Origin: a virus
Reading direction: 5' to 3' (one strand)
IMG/VR virus record: IMGVR_UViG_3300008954_000024
Span: 1-64,000 of that record
Length of the DNA: 64,000 nt
Both the position numbers and the translations under genes were made by a program. Within the stretch, counting starts at the first letter, position 1; each line of letters opens with the position of its first letter. The notes beneath the pieces were generated by a model, which had not been told where the DNA came from, made no database searches, and saw nothing but the letters and a program-made list of their open reading frames with translations. Shown in pieces: positions 57,001-64,000 of the stretch.

Positions 57001-57654
57001 ATGCTTTTTAATGAAGAAGGACAGTGGCGTCCCTCAAAGATGAATAAGACTTGCTTCGATTCTCTGTGCAAGGTTGAGGCATTTGGAGCTTTGAAAGAGA
57101 TGTCAAGTGGTGATATTAAAAATCACAGACAGCTTCATGAAGTCATAGTTGGTAATTACGATCTTCTCAAGAAGGGAAGATTTGGAATGTCAAAGACAGC
57201 TGCAAAGAAAATGATGAAGGAGACAGGTCGAGTTCCAGAATTTATTCCTGAGAAGATAAGAGAGACCTTTGATGAGCCTGATTGGTCTCGATCAACCAAG
57301 ATAGCCTTTAGTGTGGATCTCATGGCAGGAGCAGATGAAGAGATAGTGTTTCCTCCCGCGTTGATGAAAAAAATTGAAAAGTCACAAGTAAAGCCTATTA
57401 CTAAAATGGAAGGAAACAAGAAGGATGTCTCTTGGTTCTGCATTCAGTCAATTGAAGAAAGGACAACAAAGAATGGAAAGATATTTTATCGCTTAAAGGT
57501 CTGCGATAGCAGCTCTGAGAGTGTGTGGCTCCGTGTGTGGGGTAGGTTCAATCAACTCCCTGACCTGTATACAATCTGGCTTGCCGAGGTGGCATCCAGT
57601 GAGGCCTGGGGCTGTTCAACTTCTGCTTACAAAATGAAGCAAATTAATGTATAA
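54052..57654 (+). CDS. dnaE: DNA polymerase III alpha-type polymerase (DnaE-like)
   Basis: This 1200-residue protein is a full-length C-family polymerase. The PHP domain (about 20-290) has LHAHDGSS, NHGHMN and ADSHY. Catalytic residues lie in PDIDSD (Asp500, Asp502) and FDFLGL (Asp664), matching Asp401, Asp403 and Asp555 of E. coli DnaE. A GPARGSGGGSLVNY segment precedes them. An OB-fold-like end is near residues 1120-1190. A charged insertion lies at about 105-150. It is probably the replicative polymerase of this phage. T4-type phages use a B-family gp43 instead. Confidence 0.93.
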   Translation: MGKFKKSLDGVCGPPKRFVGLHAHDGSSVYDGLGYPNEHIDFVLENGMNAFALTNHGHMNSAAHAHNYAKKLKSKGQQYKHVYGCECYFVDDLDEWRNDYEAHRESVRLEREAKKQRAVIEKDDDNEGLVIENENESKSERGTYPEWKRRYHLVVLAKNYVGLQNLFRLVKRSYKEGFYRFPRIDYKMLKEHSEGLIVSTACVGGRPSGLIFQQFPDAKFDDLTPSLVDDPAVLSAVMSKLENMTDRFVDAVGRENFFLELQFNKLEAQNLANRCLIELSKKTGVPLVATADSHYCNPDLWEAREMYKLLGRMGSRGDEMPTLPEKEDLKCELYPKNAQQMWDEFRHSYDHYDFYEGSEELVKSAIERSHDIAWDQCKEVWFDGEAKLPNFSTPKSSAFTQLVRQVKDGMVKDNFHQDPEYVDRIKEELSVIKELGFENYFLTLTKVFEKSKSRTLLGPARGSGGGSLVNYVLGITHIDPIQYNLLFERFLGLHKVAWPDIDSDVGDRDVLIDVARELFGEDSVIPVSNFNTLKLKSLIKDVSKFFGIPFEEVNVLTGPLEREVMPRAMGDHEEKSTYVLTHEDCMKYSESYRQFMQKYPKIAEHIQTLFMEPRSIGRHAGGVLVCPDLESHMPVIKVRGELQTPWSEGMNFRHLEENGFLKFDFLGLATLKMVEDSIRLILRNQGIEEPTFDQINEFFDANLNSRYHKMDDQSVWEYIYHGGRFVQIFQFTNSGARKFCVQAKPRSIEDLATITAIYRPGPLAANVHKKYVAAGKSLDSITYDHPVLEEILKESRGFVVFQEQFMLIAQKLCGFDKGASDKMRKTLVKKSLDMNEKKARERIELRETFVRGATDLSGMDENKAIKLYETIEAFSAYGFNKSHAVAYAVDSYYSAWLHTHYEKEWLATCLQTWNGSPKFGKIMAEIKSLGYKILPPDINTSSDVWVYSEKRKGFVPPLTAIKGVGKSAVQEIMSRRPFTCIDQMLFNEEGQWRPSKMNKTCFDSLCKVEAFGALKEMSSGDIKNHRQLHEVIVGNYDLLKKGRFGMSKTAAKKMMKETGRVPEFIPEKIRETFDEPDWSRSTKIAFSVDLMAGADEEIVFPPALMKKIEKSQVKPITKMEGNKKDVSWFCIQSIEERTTKNGKIFYRLKVCDSSSESVWLRVWGRFNQLPDLYTIWLAEVASSEAWGCSTSAYKMKQINV

Positions 57655-57662
57655 TAACAGAC

Positions 57663-58568
57663 ATGCTAATATACCCAACTCAAACACTATTTGTTGAAGG
57701 ACCGGATTGCTCCGGAAAGACAACATTGATTGGACAAATACATGATGTGTCAGATTATCGATGGCATCTAATGGATAGATCACAGCTTTCTCGTGATGTG
57801 TTTGGTGGACTGTATAAGCGATCTCTTGCTTTCGTTGATGCTGATTTGCATAATGAGGTGCACAATCTCAATAATAGATACGTGTTACTTGATCTGCCCT
57901 GGAGTGTTATTGAGAGAAGATTTCTTAGTCGTGGTGATCCACTTCATGATCATGCCTCTATTAAGAAGGTCCACGATATTTTTACAGCTAGATTCAATAG
58001 CATGAAGAGCCTACCCAATATTATTCACGTTAATAGAGAAGTAGGTGTAGAAGACCTCGCTGAAAGCATAGTTGCACTGCTTGATGTAAAAGAAAGAGCA
58101 ATGCTTAAAGAGGTCGCTAGTGAGGTAATCCAGTCTGTTAGTGAATCACCGACAAATGAGATATTTCCTCTGTGTTTTACACTATACGATACAGGTAAGT
58201 TCGAAGAAGCAGATTCAGGTATTCTTGATTATGAACCAGAGACAGAATACTATAAAGAGATCTATCAATCGGTGTTAGAGAAAATAGATAATGAACTTGC
58301 GGGCAATAATGTGTACAATCGAAAAGAAGATTTATCATCTAGACGATTCGTATTTACAGGAGATTCCTGCATATCCTTTATTCAGGTGAGCCAAAGAAAT
58401 GCAACAATGGATTTTCACGTCGTGATTCGATCATGTAATGTGAAGACGCTTTTTGAGCATGATTTGAGGTTTTTGTATTTCTTAGCATCTGAATGCTGGA
58501 AGAAGATAGGAAAAGGTTGTAGTCAGGCCAGACTACGATTTAATTTAAATTCTGCACATATTATTTAG
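57663..58568 (+). CDS. Kinase fused to TS / dCMP-hydroxymethylase-like domain
   Basis: This 301-residue protein has a P-loop kinase domain (EGPDCSGKTT, residues 12-21; about 1-140), like thymidylate kinases. Residues 195-301 resemble thymidylate synthase and T4 dCMP hydroxymethylase: SSRR (Arg227-228, phosphate-binding), Cys236 20 residues before RS (Arg256-Ser257, the exact TS spacing), Asp267 at the TS position 177 (Asn in TS, Asp in dCMP hydroxymethylase), and His299 near the end. The loop between Arg228 and Cys236 is about 11 residues shorter than in TS, and the usual end is missing. It may act on a deoxypyrimidine monophosphate, or be a minimal relic. Confidence 0.6.
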   Translation: MLIYPTQTLFVEGPDCSGKTTLIGQIHDVSDYRWHLMDRSQLSRDVFGGLYKRSLAFVDADLHNEVHNLNNRYVLLDLPWSVIERRFLSRGDPLHDHASIKKVHDIFTARFNSMKSLPNIIHVNREVGVEDLAESIVALLDVKERAMLKEVASEVIQSVSESPTNEIFPLCFTLYDTGKFEEADSGILDYEPETEYYKEIYQSVLEKIDNELAGNNVYNRKEDLSSRRFVFTGDSCISFIQVSQRNATMDFHVVIRSCNVKTLFEHDLRFLYFLASECWKKIGKGCSQARLRFNLNSAHII

Positions 58569-58583
58569 AACGGAGTAAATTAC

Positions 58584-59579
58584 ATGAAAAGAGCACTTGT
58601 AACAGGGGGATGTGGATTCATCGGATCAAATCTGACACATCGACTTGTAAAAGAGGGTTGGCAGGTCGATATTGTTGACGACATGTCAAATGGGCATCTA
58701 GAGCTTCTTGAAGGCTTAAACATGAGAGTTATTCTCGCTGACTTGCTTTCAAACTTTTACGAATCATGTGTACCAAGAGAGACATCAGATGTGCATGTAA
58801 TTCAGGGAGATTTTGCGCATCCTGCTGTGATATCAAACATAAGATCAGAAATGTATGACGTAGTTTTCCACCAGGCAGCAATTCCCAGGGTTCTTTTTTC
58901 TGTTGAAAATCCAGGAATCACAACAGATGTAAACATCGCTGGGACAGTTAGATTATTCGAGGCCTGCCGGGATTGTGTTAGTAGAATAGTTTGGGCTTCT
59001 TCCTCTTCTGTGTATGGGGGAGCAGATATTCTCCCCACAGCAGAGACAACTGTAAGAAACCCTAAGTCTCCATATGCCTGGCAGAAGAGCGCAATTGAAG
59101 ATATTGCACGTCTCTTTGGTGAGCTTTATGATCTTGATATCGTGTGCTTGCGATACTTTAATGTTTTTGGCCCCGGACAGTATGGTGACTCACCTTACTC
59201 GACAGCAGTCTCTGCATGGTGTCATGCAACGAAAAACAATAAACCTCTCAGAAGTGATGGAGATGGAAGTCAATCAAGAGATCTGTGTTATATTGATAAT
59301 GCTGTTGACGCCAATGTTCTTGCAGCAACATCAGATATGAAATTTTACGGAAAGACTTATAATGTTTCTTGCGGCGACCAGACAACCAATAGAGAAATTT
59401 TAGATTTTTTTATGAATAGGTTCAGCCACACTGTTGTCAGAGGTGCACCATGGCGACTTGGTGATGTAATGCATACTTGTGCTGACATTTCAAGTATTTC
59501 AAATGATCTAGGCTATGAGCCAAAGGTTAGATTTTGGGAGGGTCTAGAGAGAACACTTGCCTGGTGGGGAATAGAGTGA
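58584..59579 (+). CDS. NAD-dependent sugar-nucleotide epimerase (GalE-like)
   Basis: This 331-residue extended SDR protein has GGCGFIGS (residues 8-15, NAD binding), an SSSVYGG segment, and the catalytic YAWQK (Tyr164, Lys168), followed by RYFNVFGPGQYG. It epimerises or reduces a nucleotide sugar such as UDP-glucose. In this context the sugar might be used on phage DNA bases or on a surface polysaccharide, but no glycosyltransferase is recognised in the window. It is followed by an overlapping cupin gene. Confidence 0.85.
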   Translation: MKRALVTGGCGFIGSNLTHRLVKEGWQVDIVDDMSNGHLELLEGLNMRVILADLLSNFYESCVPRETSDVHVIQGDFAHPAVISNIRSEMYDVVFHQAAIPRVLFSVENPGITTDVNIAGTVRLFEACRDCVSRIVWASSSSVYGGADILPTAETTVRNPKSPYAWQKSAIEDIARLFGELYDLDIVCLRYFNVFGPGQYGDSPYSTAVSAWCHATKNNKPLRSDGDGSQSRDLCYIDNAVDANVLAATSDMKFYGKTYNVSCGDQTTNREILDFFMNRFSHTVVRGAPWRLGDVMHTCADISSISNDLGYEPKVRFWEGLERTLAWWGIE

Positions 59580-59992
59580 TAGACAAGAAGCACATAAAAT
59601 CAGCTTGGATCATAAGAGCCACACCTACAAAGATTTATCAAAAGCCCTGGGGTGAAGAGCAAAACTGGTCAGGATTCCAGGGCATCCACGGCAAGACTCT
59701 GTTCATTAGAGAGGGTGAAAGAACAAGTCTTAAATACTACCCTAGAAAGACTGAGATGCTATTTGTTAGATCTGGTACAGTAGAAGTAACATATGGAAAC
59801 GAATGCTCTCTCTTGGATCCAGTTGCAAATCCAATGAAAAATGAGACAATGGCAGAAGGTGACACACTGATGGTACAATCTTGCTGCCCATATAGAATTT
59901 CTGCCTTAGCAGATAGTGAAATTATAGAGATTGGAGATAATATGGCAGATAAGCCTGTTAGGCTTGAAGATGATTACGGAAGGGTGGAATGA
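59576..59992 (+). CDS. Cupin domain protein, mannose-6-phosphate isomerase-like
   Basis: This 138-residue protein starts at a GTG at 59576 that overlaps the epimerase stop by 4 bases. KPWGEEQNWSGFQGIHGKTL, then SLKYYPRKTEMLFVRSGTVEV and EGDTLMVQSCCPYRISAL, are the strands of a type II mannose isomerase/cupin barrel. The Lys and Glu (LKYYPRKTE) replace the usual His pair of many cupins, so metal binding is uncertain. It could act on a sugar phosphate for the same pathway as the epimerase. Confidence 0.7.
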   Translation: MIDKKHIKSAWIIRATPTKIYQKPWGEEQNWSGFQGIHGKTLFIREGERTSLKYYPRKTEMLFVRSGTVEVTYGNECSLLDPVANPMKNETMAEGDTLMVQSCCPYRISALADSEIIEIGDNMADKPVRLEDDYGRVE

Positions 59993-60549
59993 TTTCTCCT
60001 GAGTTTATTATTTTTACAGGCCCAATGTTCGGCTCTAAGACAACAAAGCTCCTTGCAGCGGTTGATAGGTATGTCTATCAGAATAAAGTGATCATGGCAT
60101 TTAAGCCAAAGTTAGATGATAGATATTCTAGCGGAGAGATCTCCACCCACAATGGAGGTAGCCTAAAGGCAGTTACTGTAGATACCGGTTTAGATGTTGA
60201 AAAGCACACACTAGGTGCTGAAGAAAAAGTCGATATAGTCGCAGTAGACGAGGCCTTTATGATAGACGGAATTGCTAATTCTCTCATAAAACTATTTCAA
60301 ATGGGCAAGACCGTTGTTGTTTCATCCTTACAGCTATCAGCGAGCTGTAGCGTTTTTGAAGAGGTGAGGGATATGATGCCCTTTGCTACAAAGATTGAGA
60401 TCTGTCCAGCTGTTTGCACAATAACGGGTCGAGACGCATATTACACTCATAGAAAGTATGATACTATGAGTGAGATAGCGGTGGGAGGAGCAGAGCTTTA
60501 TGAGCCTCGTTGCTGGGAATATCACATTTATATGAATAAACTTAACTAA
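59989..60549 (+). CDS. tdk: Thymidine kinase (TK1-type)
   Basis: This 186-residue protein has a P-loop FTGPMFGSKTTKLL (residues 9-22). Usual members read GPMFSGKT, so Gly and Ser are swapped here. KPKLDDRY and VDIVAVDEAFM correspond to the TK1 nucleotide and DE motifs, and a CPAVC segment (zinc site) lies near 137-141, followed by Arg/Tyr-rich ends. It phosphorylates thymidine (or deoxyuridine). The ATG overlaps the cupin stop. The P-loop variant may affect ATP binding. Confidence 0.85.
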   Translation: MISPEFIIFTGPMFGSKTTKLLAAVDRYVYQNKVIMAFKPKLDDRYSSGEISTHNGGSLKAVTVDTGLDVEKHTLGAEEKVDIVAVDEAFMIDGIANSLIKLFQMGKTVVVSSLQLSASCSVFEEVRDMMPFATKIEICPAVCTITGRDAYYTHRKYDTMSEIAVGGAELYEPRCWEYHIYMNKLN

Positions 60550-60550
60550 A

Positions 60551-61453
60551 ATGATTGAACCAACAAGTATTGATACAGTAATCTATCACGCAGATTGCTC
60601 TGACGGCTTTGGAGCTGCATATGCAGCCTGGAAGCTTTTAGGAAATAGAGCTGAGTATTATGCATGCAAGCACGGAAATCCTCCCCCAGATGTGCAGGGG
60701 AAAAATGTTGCAATTCTTGATTTCTCCTATAATAACGCAACAACAAAGCAGATGATTGAAGATGCAGATGGGTTGATTATTATTGATCATCATAAATCTG
60801 CAATAGTTGAACTGCACGATATTTCAAATACAATATTTGATATGACAAAATCTGGTGCGATACTATCATGGGAATTCTTTCATCCAGGAAAAGAGCCTCC
60901 AAAGTTTATTGAATACATCCAAGATAGAGATCTTTGGAAGTGGGAGCTTGCCTATTCGAAGGAATTTGCGGCAGCATTTGATATGGTTCCTTTTGACTTT
61001 GAAGAGTTTGAGAAGTTTGAGGATGACTCTGTATTCGATGATGCTGTGAAGAGAGGATCATATATTCTCGCCTACTCTAAGACAGTTGTTAAAAAGGTTT
61101 GTGAAAAGGCATCAACAAGAAGGTATAAAGAGCTAGATGTGCTAGTGGTAAATTCTTGCCATTGGATGTCTGAGATCGGAGCTCGACTTTCTCCTGACTG
61201 TGATTTTGCCATGATCTGGTATTATGATCACGATGACAAGGTGATTAAGGTGAGCCTGAGATCTTTTCATGATACTGTTGATGTATCTGAGATTGCCAAG
61301 GAATTTGGCGGCGGCGGACATCGCAAGGCATCAGGTTTTCAAATGCCGGGTGATATGAGAGTTGATGAGATCTTTGACGAGGATCCTGATCTTGAATTTT
61401 TCGAAGATGAAGTATTTGATGACGCGGAAGACAAGCAAGAGGAAGAAGAATAA
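60551..61453 (+). CDS. DHH-family phosphoesterase
   Basis: This 300-residue protein has the DHH pattern: HADCSDGF (Asp15, Asp18), LDFSYNN, IIIDHHKS (Asp79-His80-His81), then a DHHA1-type GGGGHRKASGF (about 258-268). DHH enzymes degrade oligonucleotides or phosphate esters (for example nano-RNase). A very acidic tail (about 275-300) may bind a partner. It follows TK by one base. Confidence 0.88.
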   Translation: MIEPTSIDTVIYHADCSDGFGAAYAAWKLLGNRAEYYACKHGNPPPDVQGKNVAILDFSYNNATTKQMIEDADGLIIIDHHKSAIVELHDISNTIFDMTKSGAILSWEFFHPGKEPPKFIEYIQDRDLWKWELAYSKEFAAAFDMVPFDFEEFEKFEDDSVFDDAVKRGSYILAYSKTVVKKVCEKASTRRYKELDVLVVNSCHWMSEIGARLSPDCDFAMIWYYDHDDKVIKVSLRSFHDTVDVSEIAKEFGGGGHRKASGFQMPGDMRVDEIFDEDPDLEFFEDEVFDDAEDKQEEEE

Positions 61454-61473
61454 TTTCAATTATTGGTCATAGA

Positions 61474-61887
61474 TTGAGCTGGGATGAGATTTGGGTAGAC
61501 GTCGCCTATGGAATTGCTCGAAGGTCATATGATCCTCGTCACCAGGTTGGAGCAGTTGTTGTGACTGATGACAATACACAGGTTCTAGCAGTCGGATATA
61601 ATGGCAACTATTCTGGAGGGCCCAATGAAGTTGAATCTGATACACCTGGTGAGTCTGGAATGCTTCACGCAGAGATAAATGCTCTTCTTAAGATGGATTA
61701 CAACAACCCTAAGAGAAAGAAGCTCTATCTCACATTGTCTCCCTGTCGTATGTGCGCAAAGGCAATTATTAATACAGGAATTGATGAAGTGCTATACGCA
61801 GAAGAGTACAGGGACACATCAGGATTAGAAATTCTTCGTGAATCTGACATTGTTGTAAAAAAGCTAACACTTCCGGGCGATATTTAA
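61474..61887 (+). CDS. dCMP deaminase
   Basis: This 137-residue protein begins at a TTG at 61474 (no ATG precedes it in frame). HAEINALL (His and Glu) and the SPCRMCAKAI motif (two Cys that bind zinc) are characteristic. Deoxycytidylate deaminase makes dUMP from dCMP, feeding ThyX. ARRSYDPRHQVGAVVV near the start is also typical. It closes the pyrimidine-nucleotide cluster. Confidence 0.9.
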   Translation: MSWDEIWVDVAYGIARRSYDPRHQVGAVVVTDDNTQVLAVGYNGNYSGGPNEVESDTPGESGMLHAEINALLKMDYNNPKRKKLYLTLSPCRMCAKAIINTGIDEVLYAEEYRDTSGLEILRESDIVVKKLTLPGDI

Positions 61888-61931
61888 TACAATAGAGTAT
61901 TGCTTATTCGAGTGATCTGGAGTTTTGAACA

Positions 61932-63176
61932 GTGCCTAGATTTAAGGAGATAGCCGCCTCTGATATCAGAGTGGGAGAGGATCTTTTACACCAGCTAATT
62001 GACATTCCTCAAAGGTATGTGTCAGGCTCGACGTCAAGAAAAAAGAGAAATACATTCACAACAGGCGGTATAGGACCAGGAATCACATCTTCTCTGTTTC
62101 ACACAGTTTATGATAGTGATTATCGATTACAGTCTGCGAATCCTGTATTTGACATAACTGTTGGTTTATTTAGCGGCAGTGATACAGTGAGGGATTCGGC
62201 ATTCGCACAAGATAGTGTTGGAAAGCTTGTTTTCCCGTCCCAGTCTGTGATGATGCATCAGAAAATGGACGTCTACCAACAATTTTCACAACTATTATTG
62301 GGCAGTGCTGACGAGCCATTTTTTCTCTCTTCGAGCGGTAGACCAGATGAACCAATTGGCTCAACAGGCTCGAGAGTCGATGAGGCTCTCTTCATAAGTT
62401 TCAGGCGTAGTTTTGCAAGGGATAGAATAAAAGCTCAAACCTTTGCGATGCGATTCTTTACAACAGCATCACTGACTGATCATCCTCATAGTGAAAGTTA
62501 TAATTTGTTTAAAACATCTGAGACAGGCTCTGCGATTTTTACTGATGTGGGTGCCAATGCTACAGCAAGGACCGAATTTTCTGGTAGGGTTGGAAACATC
62601 ATTGATGCAGCTGCGTCCAATTCAACTGTCGGCAGCTTGTTTTACCGTCAGGGTGTTGCTGTTTTGGATCTTTCTAGAATTACATCTGGTAGTCAGCATG
62701 TCTCAGGTGTCATTGATGCGATGAACTCAACAAGCCCTGGAGAACGTGCACCAATAGGCACAATGGTAATTGGATCATCAGGTTCTGGAAACCCAAAGGC
62801 AAAATTCATACCTGATTTAATGGTATCTGCATCGATTGATGATATTCTTGATCACATTTGCAGCTGTAGGTTTAGCTCTGGATCTGAGACAGCAATCACG
62901 TTCCAAAACACCACAGAGATAAATTCGACACTGATTTTCTGTAGAGCGACTGCTGATGAGTTTAATTATTCCACCAATCCCACCTACATAGATGATGATA
63001 ACGCCATACAGGTTCTCGAGGCAGGATCTGAAAGCATACAGCAGTCTTTTTCATATGTGACTTCTGTCGGACTTTACGATGCACATGATAATTTGCTTGC
63101 AATTGCGAAGCTAAGTCGGCCAGTAGAGAAAAGCAATGATAAGGATCTGACATTTAGAATCAGGCTTGATTTTTAG
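61932..63176 (+). CDS. Putative virion structural protein
   Basis: This 414-residue protein starts at a GTG with GGAG upstream. It is rich in Ser, Thr, Phe and Gly. Its last part (YVTSVGLYDAHDNLLAIAKLSRPVEKSNDKDLTFRIRLDF) is a beta-rich ending that I associate with baseplate or tail structural proteins of large phages. No catalytic motif is visible. It is isolated from the main tail block, after the dCMP deaminase. Function is inferred from style only. Confidence 0.5.
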   Translation: MPRFKEIAASDIRVGEDLLHQLIDIPQRYVSGSTSRKKRNTFTTGGIGPGITSSLFHTVYDSDYRLQSANPVFDITVGLFSGSDTVRDSAFAQDSVGKLVFPSQSVMMHQKMDVYQQFSQLLLGSADEPFFLSSSGRPDEPIGSTGSRVDEALFISFRRSFARDRIKAQTFAMRFFTTASLTDHPHSESYNLFKTSETGSAIFTDVGANATARTEFSGRVGNIIDAAASNSTVGSLFYRQGVAVLDLSRITSGSQHVSGVIDAMNSTSPGERAPIGTMVIGSSGSGNPKAKFIPDLMVSASIDDILDHICSCRFSSGSETAITFQNTTEINSTLIFCRATADEFNYSTNPTYIDDDNAIQVLEAGSESIQQSFSYVTSVGLYDAHDNLLAIAKLSRPVEKSNDKDLTFRIRLDF

Positions 63177-63266
63177 ATGGCGGCAAAAATGCTGTGGCTT
63201 CCGATAATTAATGTAGTATGAATGTTAATGGAGTGCCTGTTGGAAATTTATACCGAGGATCATATA

Positions 63267-63521
63267 ATGCAGATTGTGAATCGCATAAAGAGTGAAAGCT
63301 CTAGTGTGCTTGAAGGCATAGATCTCTTTGTAGGCCCAGCTAAGGATAGACGACTCATTGTAAAGCCAGGCCTTAAGATAAGACACAAGAAGTCAGGTGT
63401 AACTTACACAGTTCAGGCAATAGATCTATCTGATCCACCAAATCCAGTATTGATTTGTAATCGTCCAGGGTTTGTAATTGAAATCACAAAACAACACTTT
63501 AAGGACTATGAGAGGCAATAA
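63267..63521 (+). CDS. Small protein, unknown
   Basis: This 84-residue protein starts at the ATG at 63267, which follows GAGGA; an earlier ATG at 63222 would give 99 residues. Residues 25-70 (LDLFVGPAKDRRLIVKPGLKIRH) form a compact beta segment with KSGVTYTVQAID, like small OB or SH3-type folds. The family is not recognised. It overlaps the next gene by one base. The 90-base gap before it (63177-63266) holds no supported gene. Confidence 0.5.
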   Translation: MQIVNRIKSESSSVLEGIDLFVGPAKDRRLIVKPGLKIRHKKSGVTYTVQAIDLSDPPNPVLICNRPGFVIEITKQHFKDYERQ

Positions 63522-64000
63522 TGTCAGACTTTACTAATAAGAATCTGAGAGATAACATACGTGAATCGTTAGGGCTCAATGAAAATGAAGAGCTGAATGA
63601 AGCGTATGTTGCACAGCTGAAGCAATATAATTTACCGACGGAGCTGTTAAGTGTGGCTAATAAGAGGAACCACATTGAGCTGTATGAAGGGTATGTTGAA
63701 AATTTCAATCGTGTGAGTGCTGAGCTAGATACAGCAGATAGGTCTGCAGCAAATTCTAATCATTCAGAGTATAGGTCCTTGAAGATTGACGAAGCATACA
63801 ACATGAATGGAGCATACCTTCATGAGCTTTATTTTTCAAACATAAGTGATCTTCATAGCCAGATATCAATGGATTCACTTTCTTATATGCGACTTTCTCG
63901 TGACTTTGGGGGTTTTGACAAGTGGCAGGAGGATTTTATCGCATGTTGCATGGCATCTAGATGTGGATGGGCTGTGACCATTTATAGCACATATCTTCAG
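63521..64000 (+). CDS. Fe/Mn superoxide-dismutase-like protein (partial)
   Basis: This open frame of 160 codons runs off the window. NHIELYEGYVENFN (His51) resembles the first metal-binding His and the YVxNLN helix of Fe/Mn SOD. AYLHELYFSNISD (His101) matches the second His (NH.FYWNC), and DFGGFDKWQEDFIACCMASRCGWA matches the FGSFEKFK..F.......GSGW segment. The two remaining ligands (Asp and His) lie beyond position 64000. If complete, it would detoxify superoxide, or it may be a structural protein using the SOD fold. Confidence 0.6.
   Translation, partial: MSDFTNKNLRDNIRESLGLNENEELNEAYVAQLKQYNLPTELLSVANKRNHIELYEGYVENFNRVSAELDTADRSAANSNHSEYRSLKIDEAYNMNGAYLHELYFSNISDLHSQISMDSLSYMRLSRDFGGFDKWQEDFIACCMASRCGWAVTIYSTYLQ

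Noticed and set aside
59576-59992. Longer start at 59534 for the cupin
   Set aside because: It would overlap the epimerase by 46 bases with no ribosome site. The GTG at 59576 gives the usual 4-base overlap.

Overview
The window is one continuous stretch of a large tailed-phage genome with a contractile tail (T4-like myovirus architecture). About 50 genes are packed head to tail, almost all on the + strand, with short gaps and frequent 1-8 bp stop/start overlaps. Neck, sheath, tube, baseplate and fibre genes, a gp32/UvsX-type replication set and an endolysin all point to a virulent caudovirus of a Gram-negative-type host. No integrase, tRNA, CRISPR array or insertion sequence was seen. The host cannot be named from this sequence. 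The mix of genes is of a kind I associate with environmental (probably aquatic) phages, but that is recall, not proof.

Layout: (1) 1-4.3 kb: a small virion-type protein, a Lys/Ala-rich basic protein, then gp13-, gp14- and gp15-like neck and tail-terminator proteins. (2) 4.3-21.7 kb: two tandem, clearly paralogous tail sheath genes, the tail tube, a gp26-like protein with a possible frameshift extension, a tape-measure-like protein and large baseplate proteins, including a gp53/LysM-like wedge and a hub-like protein. (3) 21.7-23.5 kb: a family A DNA polymerase core and an HD-like protein. (4) 25.4-32.3 kb: SSB (gp32), UvsX, a 5'-3' exonuclease, a DnaB-type helicase and a class II ribonucleotide reductase. 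(5) 32.3-34.3 kb: a ClpP-like protease, a hotdog acyl-CoA thioesterase and an amidase endolysin. (6) 34.3-44.7 kb: three large fibre proteins built from shared repeats but with different C-terminal ends. (7) 44.8-54.0 kb: a divergent J-domain protein, an MBD4-like DNA glycosylase, a metallophosphoesterase (the only - strand gene), an Fpg/Nei glycosylase without zinc-finger cysteines, two all-alpha NTP pyrophosphatase-like proteins (one fused to a HAD phosphatase), a ThyX-like protein, a nucleoside deoxyribosyltransferase, DnaJ and DnaK. (8) 54.0-61.9 kb: a full-length Pol III alpha-type polymerase, a kinase fused to a thymidylate-synthase/dCMP-hydroxymethylase-like domain, a sugar-nucleotide epimerase, a cupin, thymidine kinase, a DHH phosphoesterase and dCMP deaminase. 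(9) 61.9-64.0 kb: a structural-type protein and the start of an Fe/Mn superoxide-dismutase-like gene that runs off the window.

How the genes fit together: the virion genes follow classic T4 logic, but the replication set is a chimera. It has T4-like SSB and recombinase, a bacterial-type Pol III alpha subunit instead of gp43, and a separate exonuclease-less PolA-like protein. The nucleotide genes converge on pyrimidine deoxynucleotides (deaminase, TK, ThyX-like, TS/HMase-like domain, NTP pyrophosphatases, deoxyribosyltransferase). Together with an MBD4-type mismatch glycosylase and a sugar epimerase, they suggest that this phage may remodel or modify pyrimidines in its DNA. A complete DnaJ-DnaK pair plus a third J-like protein is an unusual phage-encoded folding set. 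Those two ideas are the main candidates for undescribed biology here.
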